Made by a program: the position numbers and the translations under genes. A stretch of 64,000 nucleotides of DNA from Amycolatopsis sulphurea (GTDB lineage Bacteria > Actinomycetota > Actinomycetes > Mycobacteriales > Pseudonocardiaceae): positions 992,001 through 1,056,000 of the forward strand of contig NZ_PDJK01000002.1 of NCBI RefSeq assembly GCF_002564045.1, written 5' to 3'. The notes under the pieces were generated by a model that saw nothing but the letters and a program-made list of their open reading frames with translations, did no database searches and had not been told where the DNA came from. Shown here piece by piece: positions 1 through 8,618 of this stretch. Each line of letters starts with the position of its first letter. Within the stretch, counting starts at the first letter, position 1.

Positions 1-336
1 GCGAAAAACGCCTTCGAGGACAGCGGAAAACCAGAAGAAAACGCATTCCAGACAGCACTGACAGCGGCGAGCGAAACGAAAGTCCGCTACGGCAACGACC
101 GGCACGGAACTACACTGGCCGACCGCTCTTTTCCGCTTTCCCGGGCGAGCCAGGACGGCTGGATCGAGAAGCTGCGCCGAATCGGTTCTCCGCTTGCCGA
201 ACGGCTCGACGCCCTCCACGGGTTCTCGTTCCTCGGGGTAGCATCGGTTGAACCGGTCAGGCCGGACGTCACCTACGATATTCAAGTAGGCACCGAAGAA
301 CACGAATTCGTGGTCGAAGGTTTCGTCGTCCACAAC
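1..336 (+). other. C-terminal part of an intein inside the topoisomerase gene
   Basis: In the frame of the downstream gene this stretch encodes sequence unrelated to topoisomerases. It ends in typical intein C-terminal blocks: TYDIQVGTEEHEFVVEG (block F) and FVVHN directly before Cys+1 (block G). His-Asn followed by Cys is the standard asparagine-cyclisation and splice junction. The insertion point is just before MGKYHPHGD, in the conserved DNA-gate region a little upstream of the active-site Tyr. Intein residues before codon 1, including any homing endonuclease domain, cannot be seen. Base composition is lower in GC than the extein, which fits a mobile origin. Confidence 0.9.
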
Positions 337-2562
337 TGCATGGGCAAATACCATCCGCACGGCGACACCGCGATTTACGATGCCATGGTACGATTAGCTC
401 AGGATTTCTCTCTGAATGCCCCTCTTATCGACGGGCATGGAAATTTTGGAAGCCCAGACGACGGACCGGCTGCGAGCCGTTACACCGAAGCCCGGATGTC
501 CCCCGAAGCCATGCTCCTGGTCGGCGAGCTGGGCGAGGACACCGTCGATTTCCGGCCCAACTACGACGGTTCCCTGCAGGAGCCCTCGGTGCTGCCCGCC
601 GCCTACCCGAACCTGCTGGTCAACGGCACTTCCGGGATCGCGGTCGGGATGGCCACCAACATGATCCCGCACAATCTCGGTGAGGTGATCGGGGCCGCGC
701 GGTGGCTGATCAACCATCCGGCCGCGAGTCTCGACAAGCTGATGGAGTACGTGCCCGGCCCCGATCTGCCCACCGGCGGCAGCCTGCTGGGTCTCGACGA
801 GGTGCGCAAGGCCTACGAGACCGGCCGCGGGGTCGTGCGCATGCGCGCGATCGTGGAGACCGGGCCGCTGGAGGGCAGCCGCGGGCGGCAGGCGATCACG
901 GTCACCGAGCTGCCCTACGGGGTCGGGCCGGAGAAGGTGATCGAGAAGATCACCGACGAGGTCAACAAGTCCAAGCGGCTCACCGGGATCGCGGACGTCA
1001 AGGACCTCACCGACCGGGAGAACGGCACCCGGCTGGTGATCGAGTGCAAGGTGGGGGTGAATCCGCAGGCGCTGCTGGCCGATCTGTACCGGCTCACGCC
1101 GCTGGAGCAGTCCTTCGGCATCAACAACCTGGTGCTCGTCGACGGCCAGCCGCAGACGCTCGGGCTCAAGGCGCTGCTGGAGGTCTTCCTCAAGCACCGC
1201 TACGAGGTGGTCACCCGGCGCACCCGCTACCGGCGCCGCAAGCGCGAGGAACGGCTGCACCTGGTCGAGGGCCTGCTGATCGCGTTGCTGAACATCGACA
1301 AGGTGATCCGGCTGATCCGGGAGAGCGAGGACGCCGCCGCGGCCAAGGACGGCCTGATGCGGCGGTTCAAGCTCTCCGAGATCCAGGCCACCTACATCCT
1401 GGACACCCCGCTGCGCCGGCTCACCAAGTACGACCGGCTGGAGCTGGAGAGCGAGCAGGACCGGCTGCGTGCGGAGATCGCCGAGCTGACCACCATTCTC
1501 GAGGACGAGTCGGTGCTCAAGAAGCTGGTCTCCACCGAGCTGGCGAAGATCGCCAAGGACTTTCCCACCGAGCGGCGCACCCGGCTCATCGACGGGGACC
1601 TCAAGGAAGTGCTGGCCGCGTCCAAGCCGTCCGGTCCGCTGGAGGTCACCGACGACCCGTGTCAGGTGATCCTCTCCGCCACCGGGCTGGTCGCGCGCAC
1701 CGCCGCGGAATCCGAGGAGTCCGCGGAGGTCCGGCGCCGCAACGGGCGGGTGAAGCACGACACGATGGTCGCAGTGGTCCATACCACTGCGCGGGGTCAG
1801 GTACTGCTGGTGACCAGCCGCGGGCGGGCGTTCAAGACCGAGGTGCTGCCGTTGCCGGTGCTGCCCGAGCAGGCGGGCACGGTCTCGCTGCGCGGCGGGA
1901 TGGCCGCGAAGGAGCTGGTCCCGCTGGAGAAGGGCGAACGCGTGGTCGGCATCGCCCCGCTCGGCGAGCAGGCGGCGGGCTCGCCGGGGCTGGCGATCGG
2001 CACCCGGGCCGGGGTGGTGAAGGTGTGCTCGCCGGACTGGCCGGTCCGCTCGGACGAGTTCGAGGTGATCTCGCTCAAGAGCGGCGACGAGGTGATCGGC
2101 GCGACCTGGCTCACCGACGGCGGGGAGACGCTGGCGTTCCTGTCCTCGGATGCGTCCATGCTGCGGTTCGCCGCCTCGCTGGTGCGGCCGCAGGGCATCA
2201 AGAGCGGCGGGATGGCCGGGATCAACCTGTCCGCGGGGGCGTCGGCGGTCTTCTTCGGCGCGATCCGCACCGATGACGAGGAGCACGGCGAGCCGATGGT
2301 GGTGACCGCCACCGGGCAGAGCGTGAAGGTCACCCCGTTCAGCGAGTATCCGGCGAAGGGCCGGGCGACCGGCGGGGTCCGGGCGCACCGCTTCCTCAAG
2401 GGCGAGCATCAGGTGCTGGTCGCCTGGATCGGCCCCCGGCCGGCCGGGGCGGCGAAGAACGGCGATCCGGTCGAGCTGCCGGAGATCGACCTGCGGCGGG
2501 ACGGTTCGGGGCATGCCCATCCGGGCCCGGATGTGGTCGGGCACGTGATCGAACGGGACTGA
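1..2562 (+). CDS. parC: Type IIA topoisomerase subunit A (topoisomerase IV / ParC-type), 5'-truncated, intein-containing
   Basis: This is the DNA-breaking subunit of a type II topoisomerase; with its ParE/GyrB-type partner it decatenates or supercoils DNA. The frame is open from base 1. Codons 1-112 are intein. Host protein resumes at Cys 337-339 with CMGKYHPHGD, followed by the winged-helix core and the catalytic Tyr in AASRYTEARM (codon at 481-483). A tower/coiled-coil region (about 1200-1560) and a C-terminal beta-pinwheel (from about 1650, with repeats such as RGRAFKT and TRAGVVKV) follow. The sequence resembles the second GyrA paralogue of Streptomyces-type actinobacteria more than housekeeping GyrA, so ParC is the better name; gyrA-like is the alternative. 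The N-terminal extein and most of the intein lie upstream of the window. A strong hairpin follows the stop codon. Confidence 0.9.
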   Translation, partial: AKNAFEDSGKPEENAFQTALTAASETKVRYGNDRHGTTLADRSFPLSRASQDGWIEKLRRIGSPLAERLDALHGFSFLGVASVEPVRPDVTYDIQVGTEEHEFVVEGFVVHNCMGKYHPHGDTAIYDAMVRLAQDFSLNAPLIDGHGNFGSPDDGPAASRYTEARMSPEAMLLVGELGEDTVDFRPNYDGSLQEPSVLPAAYPNLLVNGTSGIAVGMATNMIPHNLGEVIGAARWLINHPAASLDKLMEYVPGPDLPTGGSLLGLDEVRKAYETGRGVVRMRAIVETGPLEGSRGRQAITVTELPYGVGPEKVIEKITDEVNKSKRLTGIADVKDLTDRENGTRLVIECKVGVNPQALLADLYRLTPLEQSFGINNLVLVDGQPQTLGLKALLEVFLKHRYEVVTRRTRYRRRKREERLHLVEGLLIALLNIDKVIRLIRESEDAAAAKDGLMRRFKLSEIQATYILDTPLRRLTKYDRLELESEQDRLRAEIAELTTILEDESVLKKLVSTELAKIAKDFPTERRTRLIDGDLKEVLAASKPSGPLEVTDDPCQVILSATGLVARTAAESEESAEVRRRNGRVKHDTMVAVVHTTARGQVLLVTSRGRAFKTEVLPLPVLPEQAGTVSLRGGMAAKELVPLEKGERVVGIAPLGEQAAGSPGLAIGTRAGVVKVCSPDWPVRSDEFEVISLKSGDEVIGATWLTDGGETLAFLSSDASMLRFAASLVRPQGIKSGGMAGINLSAGASAVFFGAIRTDDEEHGEPMVVTATGQSVKVTPFSEYPAKGRATGGVRAHRFLKGEHQVLVAWIGPRPAGAAKNGDPVELPEIDLRRDGSGHAHPGPDVVGHVIERD

Positions 2563-2564
2563 GG

Positions 2565-2617
2565 CGGCCGGGCCGCTCGTCCGGGCACCTCGGGTTCCCG
2601 AACGAGCGGCCCGGCCG
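2565..2617 (+). terminator. Hairpin after the topoisomerase gene
   Basis: A 16-bp inverted repeat (arms 2565-2580 and 2602-2617, about 21-nt loop) starts 3 bases after the stop codon. There is no T-run, which is common for actinobacterial terminators. Confidence 0.6.
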
Positions 2618-2694
2618 AGCGGACGCTGTCGGCCGAAGATCGTTCCGGCCTACCATGCGGGTCCCGGTGACCTGGAAACGAAGAGGATTGCCCG

Positions 2695-3474
2695 ATGGCG
2701 CAGACGATCGGCTGGAACACCTTCGTCGACACCGCGGCGCAGGCCGAGCACCGGCGGCTGCGGTTGCTGGAGGAGAGCTTCGACCCGTTCAGTTTCCGGC
2801 AGCTGGACAGCGCCGGCGTGCGGCCTGGCTGGCAGTGCCTGGAAGTCGGCGCCGGGGCGGGTTCGGTGGCCGCGCGGCTGGCCGAACTGGCCGGGCCGGA
2901 GAACGTGGTGGCGACCGATCTCAGCCACGCCTTCCTCGGCCCGCTGGCCGAACTCGGGGTCCGTGTGCTGCACCACGACGTCACCACGGACGACGCGCCC
3001 GGCGAGTTCGACCTCATCCACACCCGGTTCGTGCTGGAGCATCTGCCCGATCGCGGGGCGGTGATCAAGCGCCTGGCGTCGTGGCTCAAGCCCGGTGGCC
3101 GGCTGCTGATCGAGATCGGCACCACGCTGCCCGAGCTGTCCTCGCATCCGGCGACCCGCCAGGCGATGACGGTGCTGGCGCGGGTGATGGCCGAACGTGT
3201 GGGCACCGCCCCGGAATGGGCTCGCACGCTGCCCGTCCCGCTGGAGGAAGCCGGGCTGACCGGCTGCACCGCCGAAGGCCTGATCCTGCCCGCGCGTGGC
3301 GGGCAGCCGTTGGCGTCCTGGCTGAAGAACACCGTCAAACTGGTCGAGGACCACGCCCTCACCACCGGTCTGATCACCCGCGAAGTTCTCGACGAGGCCT
3401 ACGCGACCTACGAGACGCCGTCCTTTGTGGACTACGCCTGGATGACCGTGGCCGCGCAGGGCCGCCGGGCCTGA
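2695..3474 (+). CDS. Class I SAM-dependent methyltransferase
   Basis: A 259-aa cytosolic protein with a Rossmann-type methyltransferase fold. Motif I is LEVGAGAGS (about residues 49-57), the acidic end of strand 2 is VVATDLS, motif IV is FDLIHTRFVLEHLPD, and a later strand is GGRLLIEIG. This is the Methyltransf_11/25 pattern used by many small-molecule methyltransferases. ATG follows GGAAACGAAGAGG. It converges with the P450 gene, whose stop lies 7 bases beyond. The substrate is unknown; a role tied to the neighbouring NRPS/P450 operon is possible but only by position. Confidence 0.85.
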   Translation: MAQTIGWNTFVDTAAQAEHRRLRLLEESFDPFSFRQLDSAGVRPGWQCLEVGAGAGSVAARLAELAGPENVVATDLSHAFLGPLAELGVRVLHHDVTTDDAPGEFDLIHTRFVLEHLPDRGAVIKRLASWLKPGGRLLIEIGTTLPELSSHPATRQAMTVLARVMAERVGTAPEWARTLPVPLEEAGLTGCTAEGLILPARGGQPLASWLKNTVKLVEDHALTTGLITREVLDEAYATYETPSFVDYAWMTVAAQGRRA

Positions 3475-3481
3475 GCACGGC

Positions 3482-4672
3482 CTACTCCGCCGGAATCAAC
3501 CGCACCGGCAAGCTCCGGACACCCCAGGTGAAGTTCGACGCCGTGTACTTCGGTTCGGCCAACTGCTCGATCGAACCGACCTGGGTCACGAGTTCCTCGA
3601 GAAAGATCGACAGCTCCAGCCGGGCAAGGCGGGCGCCGAGGCATTGATGCCGTCCACCGCCGAAGGCGAGGTGCTTGTTCGGGGTGCGGGTCAGGTCGAA
3701 GCGCCCCGGGTCGGGGAAGGCTGCTTCGTCGCGGTTGGCGGAGATGTTCCACACCGTGACGCGGTCACCGGCAGCGATCTCGGTCCCGCCGATGCGAGTC
3801 GGGCGGGTCGCGGTGCGCAGGACGTGCACGCCGGGAGTGGTCCAGCGGAACACCTCCTCCACCGCGGTCGGCAGAAGCGCGCTGCCACCGGCGCGCAGGC
3901 GTGCCCATTCACCGGGGTTCTCCAGCAACGCGAGCACCGCACCCGCGGCCGAGTACCGCGTGGTCTCGTTGCCGCCGGCGAGGACCCCGTTGCAGTTGAC
4001 CACGATCTCCTCGTCGGTCAGCGGACGGGTCTCCCCCGGGACCGACGTGAACCGCTGGTCATGCGCGATCCGGCTGACGAAGTCGTCCCCCGGCGTGGCA
4101 CGGCGTTCGGTCACCAGTTCCGAGAAGTACAGAAAGATCTCCGCGTGCGCGGCGCGCCTGCTCTTCTCGTCCTCGCCTTCAAACGCGGCGTTCATGGTGC
4201 CGCCCAGCCAATCCCACTCCGCCCGCGGGACACCCATCAGCGCGCAGACGACCCGCGTCGGCACCCGGCGGGCGACCTCGACGATGTCGGCCTCGCCCGC
4301 GCGCAACGCCTCGTCGAGCAGCTCCCGCACCACCTGCCGGATCAGCTCCGGCGCGTGCGGGATTTCGGACGGGGAGAATCCTTTGGCCAGCACGCGTTTG
4401 AGCTGGGTGTGCACCGGCGGATCGGAGACGATCAGCATCCGCTGGGTGACCGCGGCCACTGCGGCCGGGTTGGTTTCCAGCCGCATGCCGTGGCGGGAGC
4501 TGAACCCTTCGGCGTCGTGGTAGACGCTCAGCGCGTCCTGGTAGCGGGTGAGCACCCAGAAGCCCGGCCCAGCCGGTTCGGGATGCCGGTGCACGGGGTC
4601 GTGCTCGCGCAGCCAGGCCAGGTGTTCGTGGAATCCGGTGCCCTCGAACATCCGGTCGTCGGTCAGATCCAT
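3482..4672 (-). CDS. Cytochrome P450 monooxygenase
   Basis: A 396-aa soluble bacterial P450. The I-helix oxygen-activation motif AGGNETT, the ExxR pair in EEVFR, and the heme-binding loop FGGGRHQCLG with its proximal Cys are all present, so an active enzyme is expected. I chose the ATG at 4672 (MDLTDDRMFEG). It forms a TGATG overlap with the stop of the upstream NRPS gene, so the two are translationally coupled; longer frames upstream lie within the NRPS gene. Close coupling to an A-T-TE NRPS suggests the substrate is an amino acid held on that carrier domain, for example for beta-hydroxylation. That is inference from gene pairing. The redox partners are not in the window. Confidence 0.92.
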   Translation of the reverse strand: MDLTDDRMFEGTGFHEHLAWLREHDPVHRHPEPAGPGFWVLTRYQDALSVYHDAEGFSSRHGMRLETNPAAVAAVTQRMLIVSDPPVHTQLKRVLAKGFSPSEIPHAPELIRQVVRELLDEALRAGEADIVEVARRVPTRVVCALMGVPRAEWDWLGGTMNAAFEGEDEKSRRAAHAEIFLYFSELVTERRATPGDDFVSRIAHDQRFTSVPGETRPLTDEEIVVNCNGVLAGGNETTRYSAAGAVLALLENPGEWARLRAGGSALLPTAVEEVFRWTTPGVHVLRTATRPTRIGGTEIAAGDRVTVWNISANRDEAAFPDPGRFDLTRTPNKHLAFGGGRHQCLGARLARLELSIFLEELVTQVGSIEQLAEPKYTASNFTWGVRSLPVRLIPAE

Positions 4673-7158
4673 CAGCACGGCAGGCCCCCGGTGGTCAGCA
4701 GCCGTGCCAGCGCGGGCACGGTGGTCTCGGCCAGATCGGTGCCGAACGTATGCCCGCCCGCGAACTGCCGACGGTAGAATTCTGTTGTGGTGTAAGCCTT
4801 CCACTCATCGAGTGCGACTGAGGCGACCAGCTCGTCGGCATCTCCGCCCCAGGCGTGCACCGGCGCGGCCAGCCGCGGCTCGGCGGACAGGGCGAAGGTC
4901 GAGGCGAGATTCCCGTCCCGGCGTAACAGGTCGACGAGGTAACCACGGCTGTCCTGGTCGAGTTCTCCTGCCGTCGCGGAATTGTGCGACAGCAGCTGTT
5001 CGATCGCCTCGTCGCTTCCGTACTCCCGTTCCCCGGAAGCCCAGGCGTGGGGTGGATCGGCGGCCGCGACGACGAAGGCCGACGGCGGACGACCGCGTTC
5101 GCCCAGGCGCCGGCTCACCTCGTAACCCAGCAGGCCGCCGAAGCTCTCACCGAAGATCACCAACGGCGTCGCCGGGGAGATCAGCTCGGCAACTTCGTCC
5201 ACGATGGCTTCGGCCGCTTCGGCGAAAGTGGCCGGATGCCTTTCACGCCAACGATTCTCCCGGCCCGGCAGCTGGACCCCGACCACCGAGACCCGGTCGC
5301 CGAGCCGGTCCTGCCAGGATCGGTACCGTCCGCAGCCCGCGCCGCCATGTGGCAGGCAGAGCAACGTCGGACGGTGCGCCGGCGCAGGATGCCTGGCAAC
5401 CAGCCACGGCGTGGCCTGCACAGGTTCCACAGTGGACGAACCCCGCCGATCGAGTTCCCTGGCGAGCGCGGCCGGCGTCGGATTGGCCAGCAGCGCGCTG
5501 ATCGAGAACCGGATCCCGGTCGAGCGCCGCAGCGCCGCGACCGCCCGCGCGGCGAGCAGTGAATGCCCGCCCAGCTCGAAGAAATCCGCGTCGACGTCGG
5601 TGACCGGGCGTTCCAGCAGTTCACCGAACACCGCACACACCTCCACCTCACGCGGCGTACCCGGCTCACGCCCGGCCGGAGACCGCTCGGCCGCGGCACG
5701 GCCCAACGCCGGCCGGTCCACCTTGCCGTTCGCGGTCACCGGCAACGCCGGCACGAACTCCACAATGGACGGAACCAGATGCTCAGGCACCTTGACACGG
5801 CAGTGTTCGCGGACGATCGCGGCCCCGCCGGCCGGATCGTGCCCCGGCGCGAGCACGGCAGCCAGCCCGAGCGCCTCGCCGGACTCCAAGACGAACGCAG
5901 CCGACGTCGCGATCGCGGGGAGTTCCTCGACCACCTTCTCCAGCTCCGCGAGTTCGATCCGGAATCCGCGCACCTTCACCTGGTCGTCAAGCCGGCCGAG
6001 GTAGTCGAGCTGACCGTCCACTCTGGCCGAAACCACATCACCGGTCCGATAGAGTCTTTCTCCACCAAGGATTTCCGGCACCGAGACGAACGCTTCGGCC
6101 GTCAGATCCGGCCGGTTGCGATACCCGCGGGCGAGCGCTCCGCCACCAATGTACAGCTCCCCCGGCGTACCCGCCGGCACTGGTCGGCGGTTCTCGTCGA
6201 GCACGAAGGTCCGGTAGCCGGGCAACGCACGGCCGATCGTCGACACGTCGTCGCCGCGTGCGGTATCCGCCCAAGTCGCCGCGACGGTGGCTTCCGTCGG
6301 ACCGTACACATTGAGCACCCTGCGGCCGTTCGCCAGCAATTCGGCCAGCCCACGCGGGCACCGTTCCCCCGCCACGACCACTAGCTCTACTGTGGACAGC
6401 GCAGTGGTGCAAGTGGACAGCAGCGAAGGCGTCAGACACACCGTGCGCGGCCCGATCGCCGCTATCCGACCGGCCAGATCAGCGTGTTCCGGATCGTCTT
6501 CGGCGAGGTCGATCACCGCGGTTCCCTGCCCGTGCAGCAAATGCAACAGCGTGCACCACAACCAGCCGTCGAACGCCGGGGACAACGCGTTGATCCCAAG
6601 CCCGCCGGCAGGCAGGTCCAAATCGGCCAGTGCGGCGAGCAACAGCCCGAGGCCACGGTAGGTGACCTCCACCCCCTTAGGCCGCCCCGAGGTGCCAGAG
6701 GTATAGACCACGTACGCGATCTCCCCGAACCCCGGAGCAGGCCAGTCACCTTCCCCCGCTTCGGGATCGACCCTCGGCAGCTCACCGGAACCGGGAAACG
6801 GCTTGTGCGCCAACACCACTTCCACCCCCGCGTCGGCGAGGACGAAGGCGAGCCGCTCGGCCGGATGCCGCTCGTCGAGCAGCACCGCGGTCGCGCCGAG
6901 CCGCCACACCGCCAGCAATCCGGCGGCGGCGAGCCGGGACCGTCCCGTGGCGACCCCCACCACCGAACCCACGCCGACCCCCGCCGCGACCAGCTCGGCC
7001 GCGATCGCCGCGGCCCGGCGGGCCAGCCCCGAGAAGCCGAGCACACCGTCCGGCGCGGAAAAGGCGGTTCCTACCGGGCTTTGCGCGGCCCAGCGGTCCA
7101 CAGTGGCGTACAGGTACGCCAGCCGGTCGACACAATTCGCGGGAGCAGTGACGGACAT
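4672..7158 (-). CDS. Single-module NRPS: adenylation - carrier - thioesterase (A-T-TE)
   Basis: An 828-aa protein with no condensation domain. The adenylation domain (about residues 15-480) shows YTSGTSGRPKG, NVYGPTEAT, YRTGD, DDQVKVRGFRIEL and NGKVDRPAL. The carrier domain follows with FELGGHSLLA (phosphopantetheine Ser near 533). The C-terminal alpha/beta-hydrolase resembles type II thioesterases: LPHGGAG, GESFGG (Ser near 672), WGGDADE and GGHTFG supply the triad. By eye the binding-pocket residues read roughly D-G-W-L-V-A-V-V-A-K; I do not recognise this code. I chose ATG 7158 (MSVTAPANC) because residues before it are not adenylation-like. It probably loads one amino acid, presents it to the coupled P450 and releases the product. 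No MbtH-like gene is nearby. Confidence 0.92.
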   Translation of the reverse strand: MSVTAPANCVDRLAYLYATVDRWAAQSPVGTAFSAPDGVLGFSGLARRAAAIAAELVAAGVGVGSVVGVATGRSRLAAAGLLAVWRLGATAVLLDERHPAERLAFVLADAGVEVVLAHKPFPGSGELPRVDPEAGEGDWPAPGFGEIAYVVYTSGTSGRPKGVEVTYRGLGLLLAALADLDLPAGGLGINALSPAFDGWLWCTLLHLLHGQGTAVIDLAEDDPEHADLAGRIAAIGPRTVCLTPSLLSTCTTALSTVELVVVAGERCPRGLAELLANGRRVLNVYGPTEATVAATWADTARGDDVSTIGRALPGYRTFVLDENRRPVPAGTPGELYIGGGALARGYRNRPDLTAEAFVSVPEILGGERLYRTGDVVSARVDGQLDYLGRLDDQVKVRGFRIELAELEKVVEELPAIATSAAFVLESGEALGLAAVLAPGHDPAGGAAIVREHCRVKVPEHLVPSIVEFVPALPVTANGKVDRPALGRAAAERSPAGREPGTPREVEVCAVFGELLERPVTDVDADFFELGGHSLLAARAVAALRRSTGIRFSISALLANPTPAALARELDRRGSSTVEPVQATPWLVARHPAPAHRPTLLCLPHGGAGCGRYRSWQDRLGDRVSVVGVQLPGRENRWRERHPATFAEAAEAIVDEVAELISPATPLVIFGESFGGLLGYEVSRRLGERGRPPSAFVVAAADPPHAWASGEREYGSDEAIEQLLSHNSATAGELDQDSRGYLVDLLRRDGNLASTFALSAEPRLAAPVHAWGGDADELVASVALDEWKAYTTTEFYRRQFAGGHTFGTDLAETTVPALARLLTTGGLPC

Positions 7159-7498
7159 CCGGGATTCCCATTCGTGAGGGAGGAACAGGGCGAAACCGGC
7201 ATCGCCGGCCCGGAAACCCGACCCGCACCAGCACCGGCGTCGGTCGCGCACAGGTTAGTGAGCACCCACCCCGGCGACAACCAGACTTGATCGAACTTTG
7301 CCTCCCCCGGCCGTCTTCCGGGCGTTTCCGGGCCGGATCACTTGGCGGGGAAAGGGAAATACGCTATGGCCGAGTTCCCGAAGGGAACCTGCACAGTGGA
7401 CCCCTCCCGTCCGCCCGAACCGTGCCCCATGCGGCACCCTTACCGAAGCCGCATACGACTCACTCTCCGTACAGTTCCGGAATGGACACTGCTCCGGA

Positions 7499-7720
7499 AT
7501 GGACACTGCGTGGCACGCCGAGACCCGGACCTCTCACGACACGGTTGCCACCACCTACGCGGCGCAATCGACGCCGACCGGTACCTGCGCACCGCGCTGA
7601 CCCCGTTCGCCGACGAGGCGCACCCCGCGGGCGGCGGCCCGGTCGCGGACATCGGCTGCGGCCCCCGACCACCTCGCCACCACCGCGAACAACCACCCCC
7701 GGCCAGCTCGACCGACAACA
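7499..7720 (+). pseudogene. Remnant of a SAM methyltransferase N-terminus
   Basis: Frame 1 reads MDTAWHAETRTSHDTVA and ends early in GTCAPR. A second frame continues the same protein as DADRYLRTALTPFADEA, then GGGPVADIGCGP, which is methyltransferase motif I. A third frame continues DHLATT after a run of C bases. So two frameshifts disrupt a typical methyltransferase start, and nothing recognisable follows. A 15-base unit (CCGGAATGGACACTG) is repeated just upstream and at the start, which may mark the damage. An error in the C-run is possible for the second shift but not for the loss of the C-terminal half. Confidence 0.7.
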
Positions 7721-7932
7721 ACAAGCCTTACCGGCAACTCCGACCAACCACCACCGCAGGACCACCCGTCCCACCACCCATATCGGCAACCACCCCCGCC
7801 GATCTCACCAAACCCCAACCATCCCCGCCGAACCCACACCCCGCATCAGCAACCGGCTCCACCCCAACCCCAGGGCGTCGGCAAAGCCGGTGTGAGGGTC
7901 CCTGCGCCGACCGCGGAGGTCCGTGAAGGTCT

Positions 7933-7979
7933 GTGAAGGGGCCCTTCACGGACTCTGAGTCTGTGAAGGGCCCCTTCAC
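7933..7979. repeat. Two palindromic repeat units
   Basis: GTGAAGGGGCCCTTCAC (7933-7949) and GTGAAGGGCCCCTTCAC (7963-7979) are each self-complementary except at the centre and are reverse complements of each other. They sit 30 bases apart in a gene-free stretch. They resemble dispersed intergenic palindromes and could form a cruciform or a bidirectional terminator. Confidence 0.7.
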
Positions 7980-8195
7980 AGACCCGAGACAGGTCCGACG
8001 CACACCACGAGGTGGTCGCGCATCTCGAACACCTCCACATCGCCCGCTACCGGGCGTGATCGACGAAGAGGGCAAGCGCCGCCGATGATGCGCGGCAGCC
8101 ACGGCTCACTCTGCTGATCACGAGCCCTCCACCAACTTTGCCGGGACCCCATCCCCACTCAGCACACCCGCCCTCACCTCGAAACCTCTCCGCCC
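7980..8195. other. Intergenic remainder, no gene recognised
   Basis: Between the palindromes and the YbaB-like gene no frame shows a family I recognise. A minus-strand reading ending GDVEVFEMRDHLVV looks protein-like but has no partner sequence, so it is not called. Confidence 0.4.
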
Positions 8196-8618
8196 CTACC
8201 GGCCGCCCCGCCGATCCCCCAGCCGTTCCGCGCGACGCCGCTGGAATTCCTCCACCGTCATACCCGGGTCGTCATCCTCCGCACGGGCCGGCGCCGGAAA
8301 GCCGGAGAGCTGTTCAATCAGCAGGGTCACGTCCTCGCCGAGCTGGAGTGCGACCTTGTTGTAGCTGTCCTGGGTGGCCTCCGTCATCGCGACGCGGGTG
8401 ACCTCCAGGATCAGCGTCGCCAGCCGGGCCGGGTCGGTCGTGGTGACCGAGGGGGCCAGCCAAAGCCGGTGCAGGGCGCCCAATGCATCGACGGTCACTT
8501 CCACGGTGCCGTCGAGTGCGTGCGCCGAACCGCGGGCCGCGGCCATCAGCTCGGTGACCTTTCCGAGTGCCTCTTCCCGGGCACGCGCCTGGTCGATGAG
8601 GGCACGAGTGCTGATCAC
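8196..8618 (-). CDS. YbaB/EbfC-family protein
   Basis: A 140-aa protein with the YbaB pattern: an N-terminal helix (RALIDQARAREEALGKVTELMAAARG), a beta segment (DGTVEVTVDALGALHRLWL) and a C-terminal helix. YbaB proteins bind DNA as nucleoid-associated dimers, but actinobacteria carry many paralogues beside ESX-type genes whose role is not known. The C-terminus is charged (EEFQRRRAERLGDRRGGR). ATG overlaps the stop of the preceding paralogue by 4 bases, so it is the last gene of a four-gene operon with an EspC-like protein and an NlpC/P60 hydrolase. Confidence 0.75.
   Translation of the reverse strand: MISTRALIDQARAREEALGKVTELMAAARGSAHALDGTVEVTVDALGALHRLWLAPSVTTTDPARLATLILEVTRVAMTEATQDSYNKVALQLGEDVTLLIEQLSGFPAPARAEDDDPGMTVEEFQRRRAERLGDRRGGR

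Noticed and set aside
394..2544. Long minus-strand open frame opposite the topoisomerase gene
   Set aside because: It is the codon shadow of a high-GC gene; the protein is low-complexity His/Arg/Gly-rich with no domain, and the plus strand is clearly ParC.
4672..7158. Amino-acid specificity call for the adenylation domain
   Set aside because: The pocket residues were read by eye and match no code I can name with confidence.
7287..7926. Several overlapping open frames upstream of the NRPS operon
   Set aside because: Pro/Arg-rich translations of C-rich DNA; only the methyltransferase fragments are recognisable.
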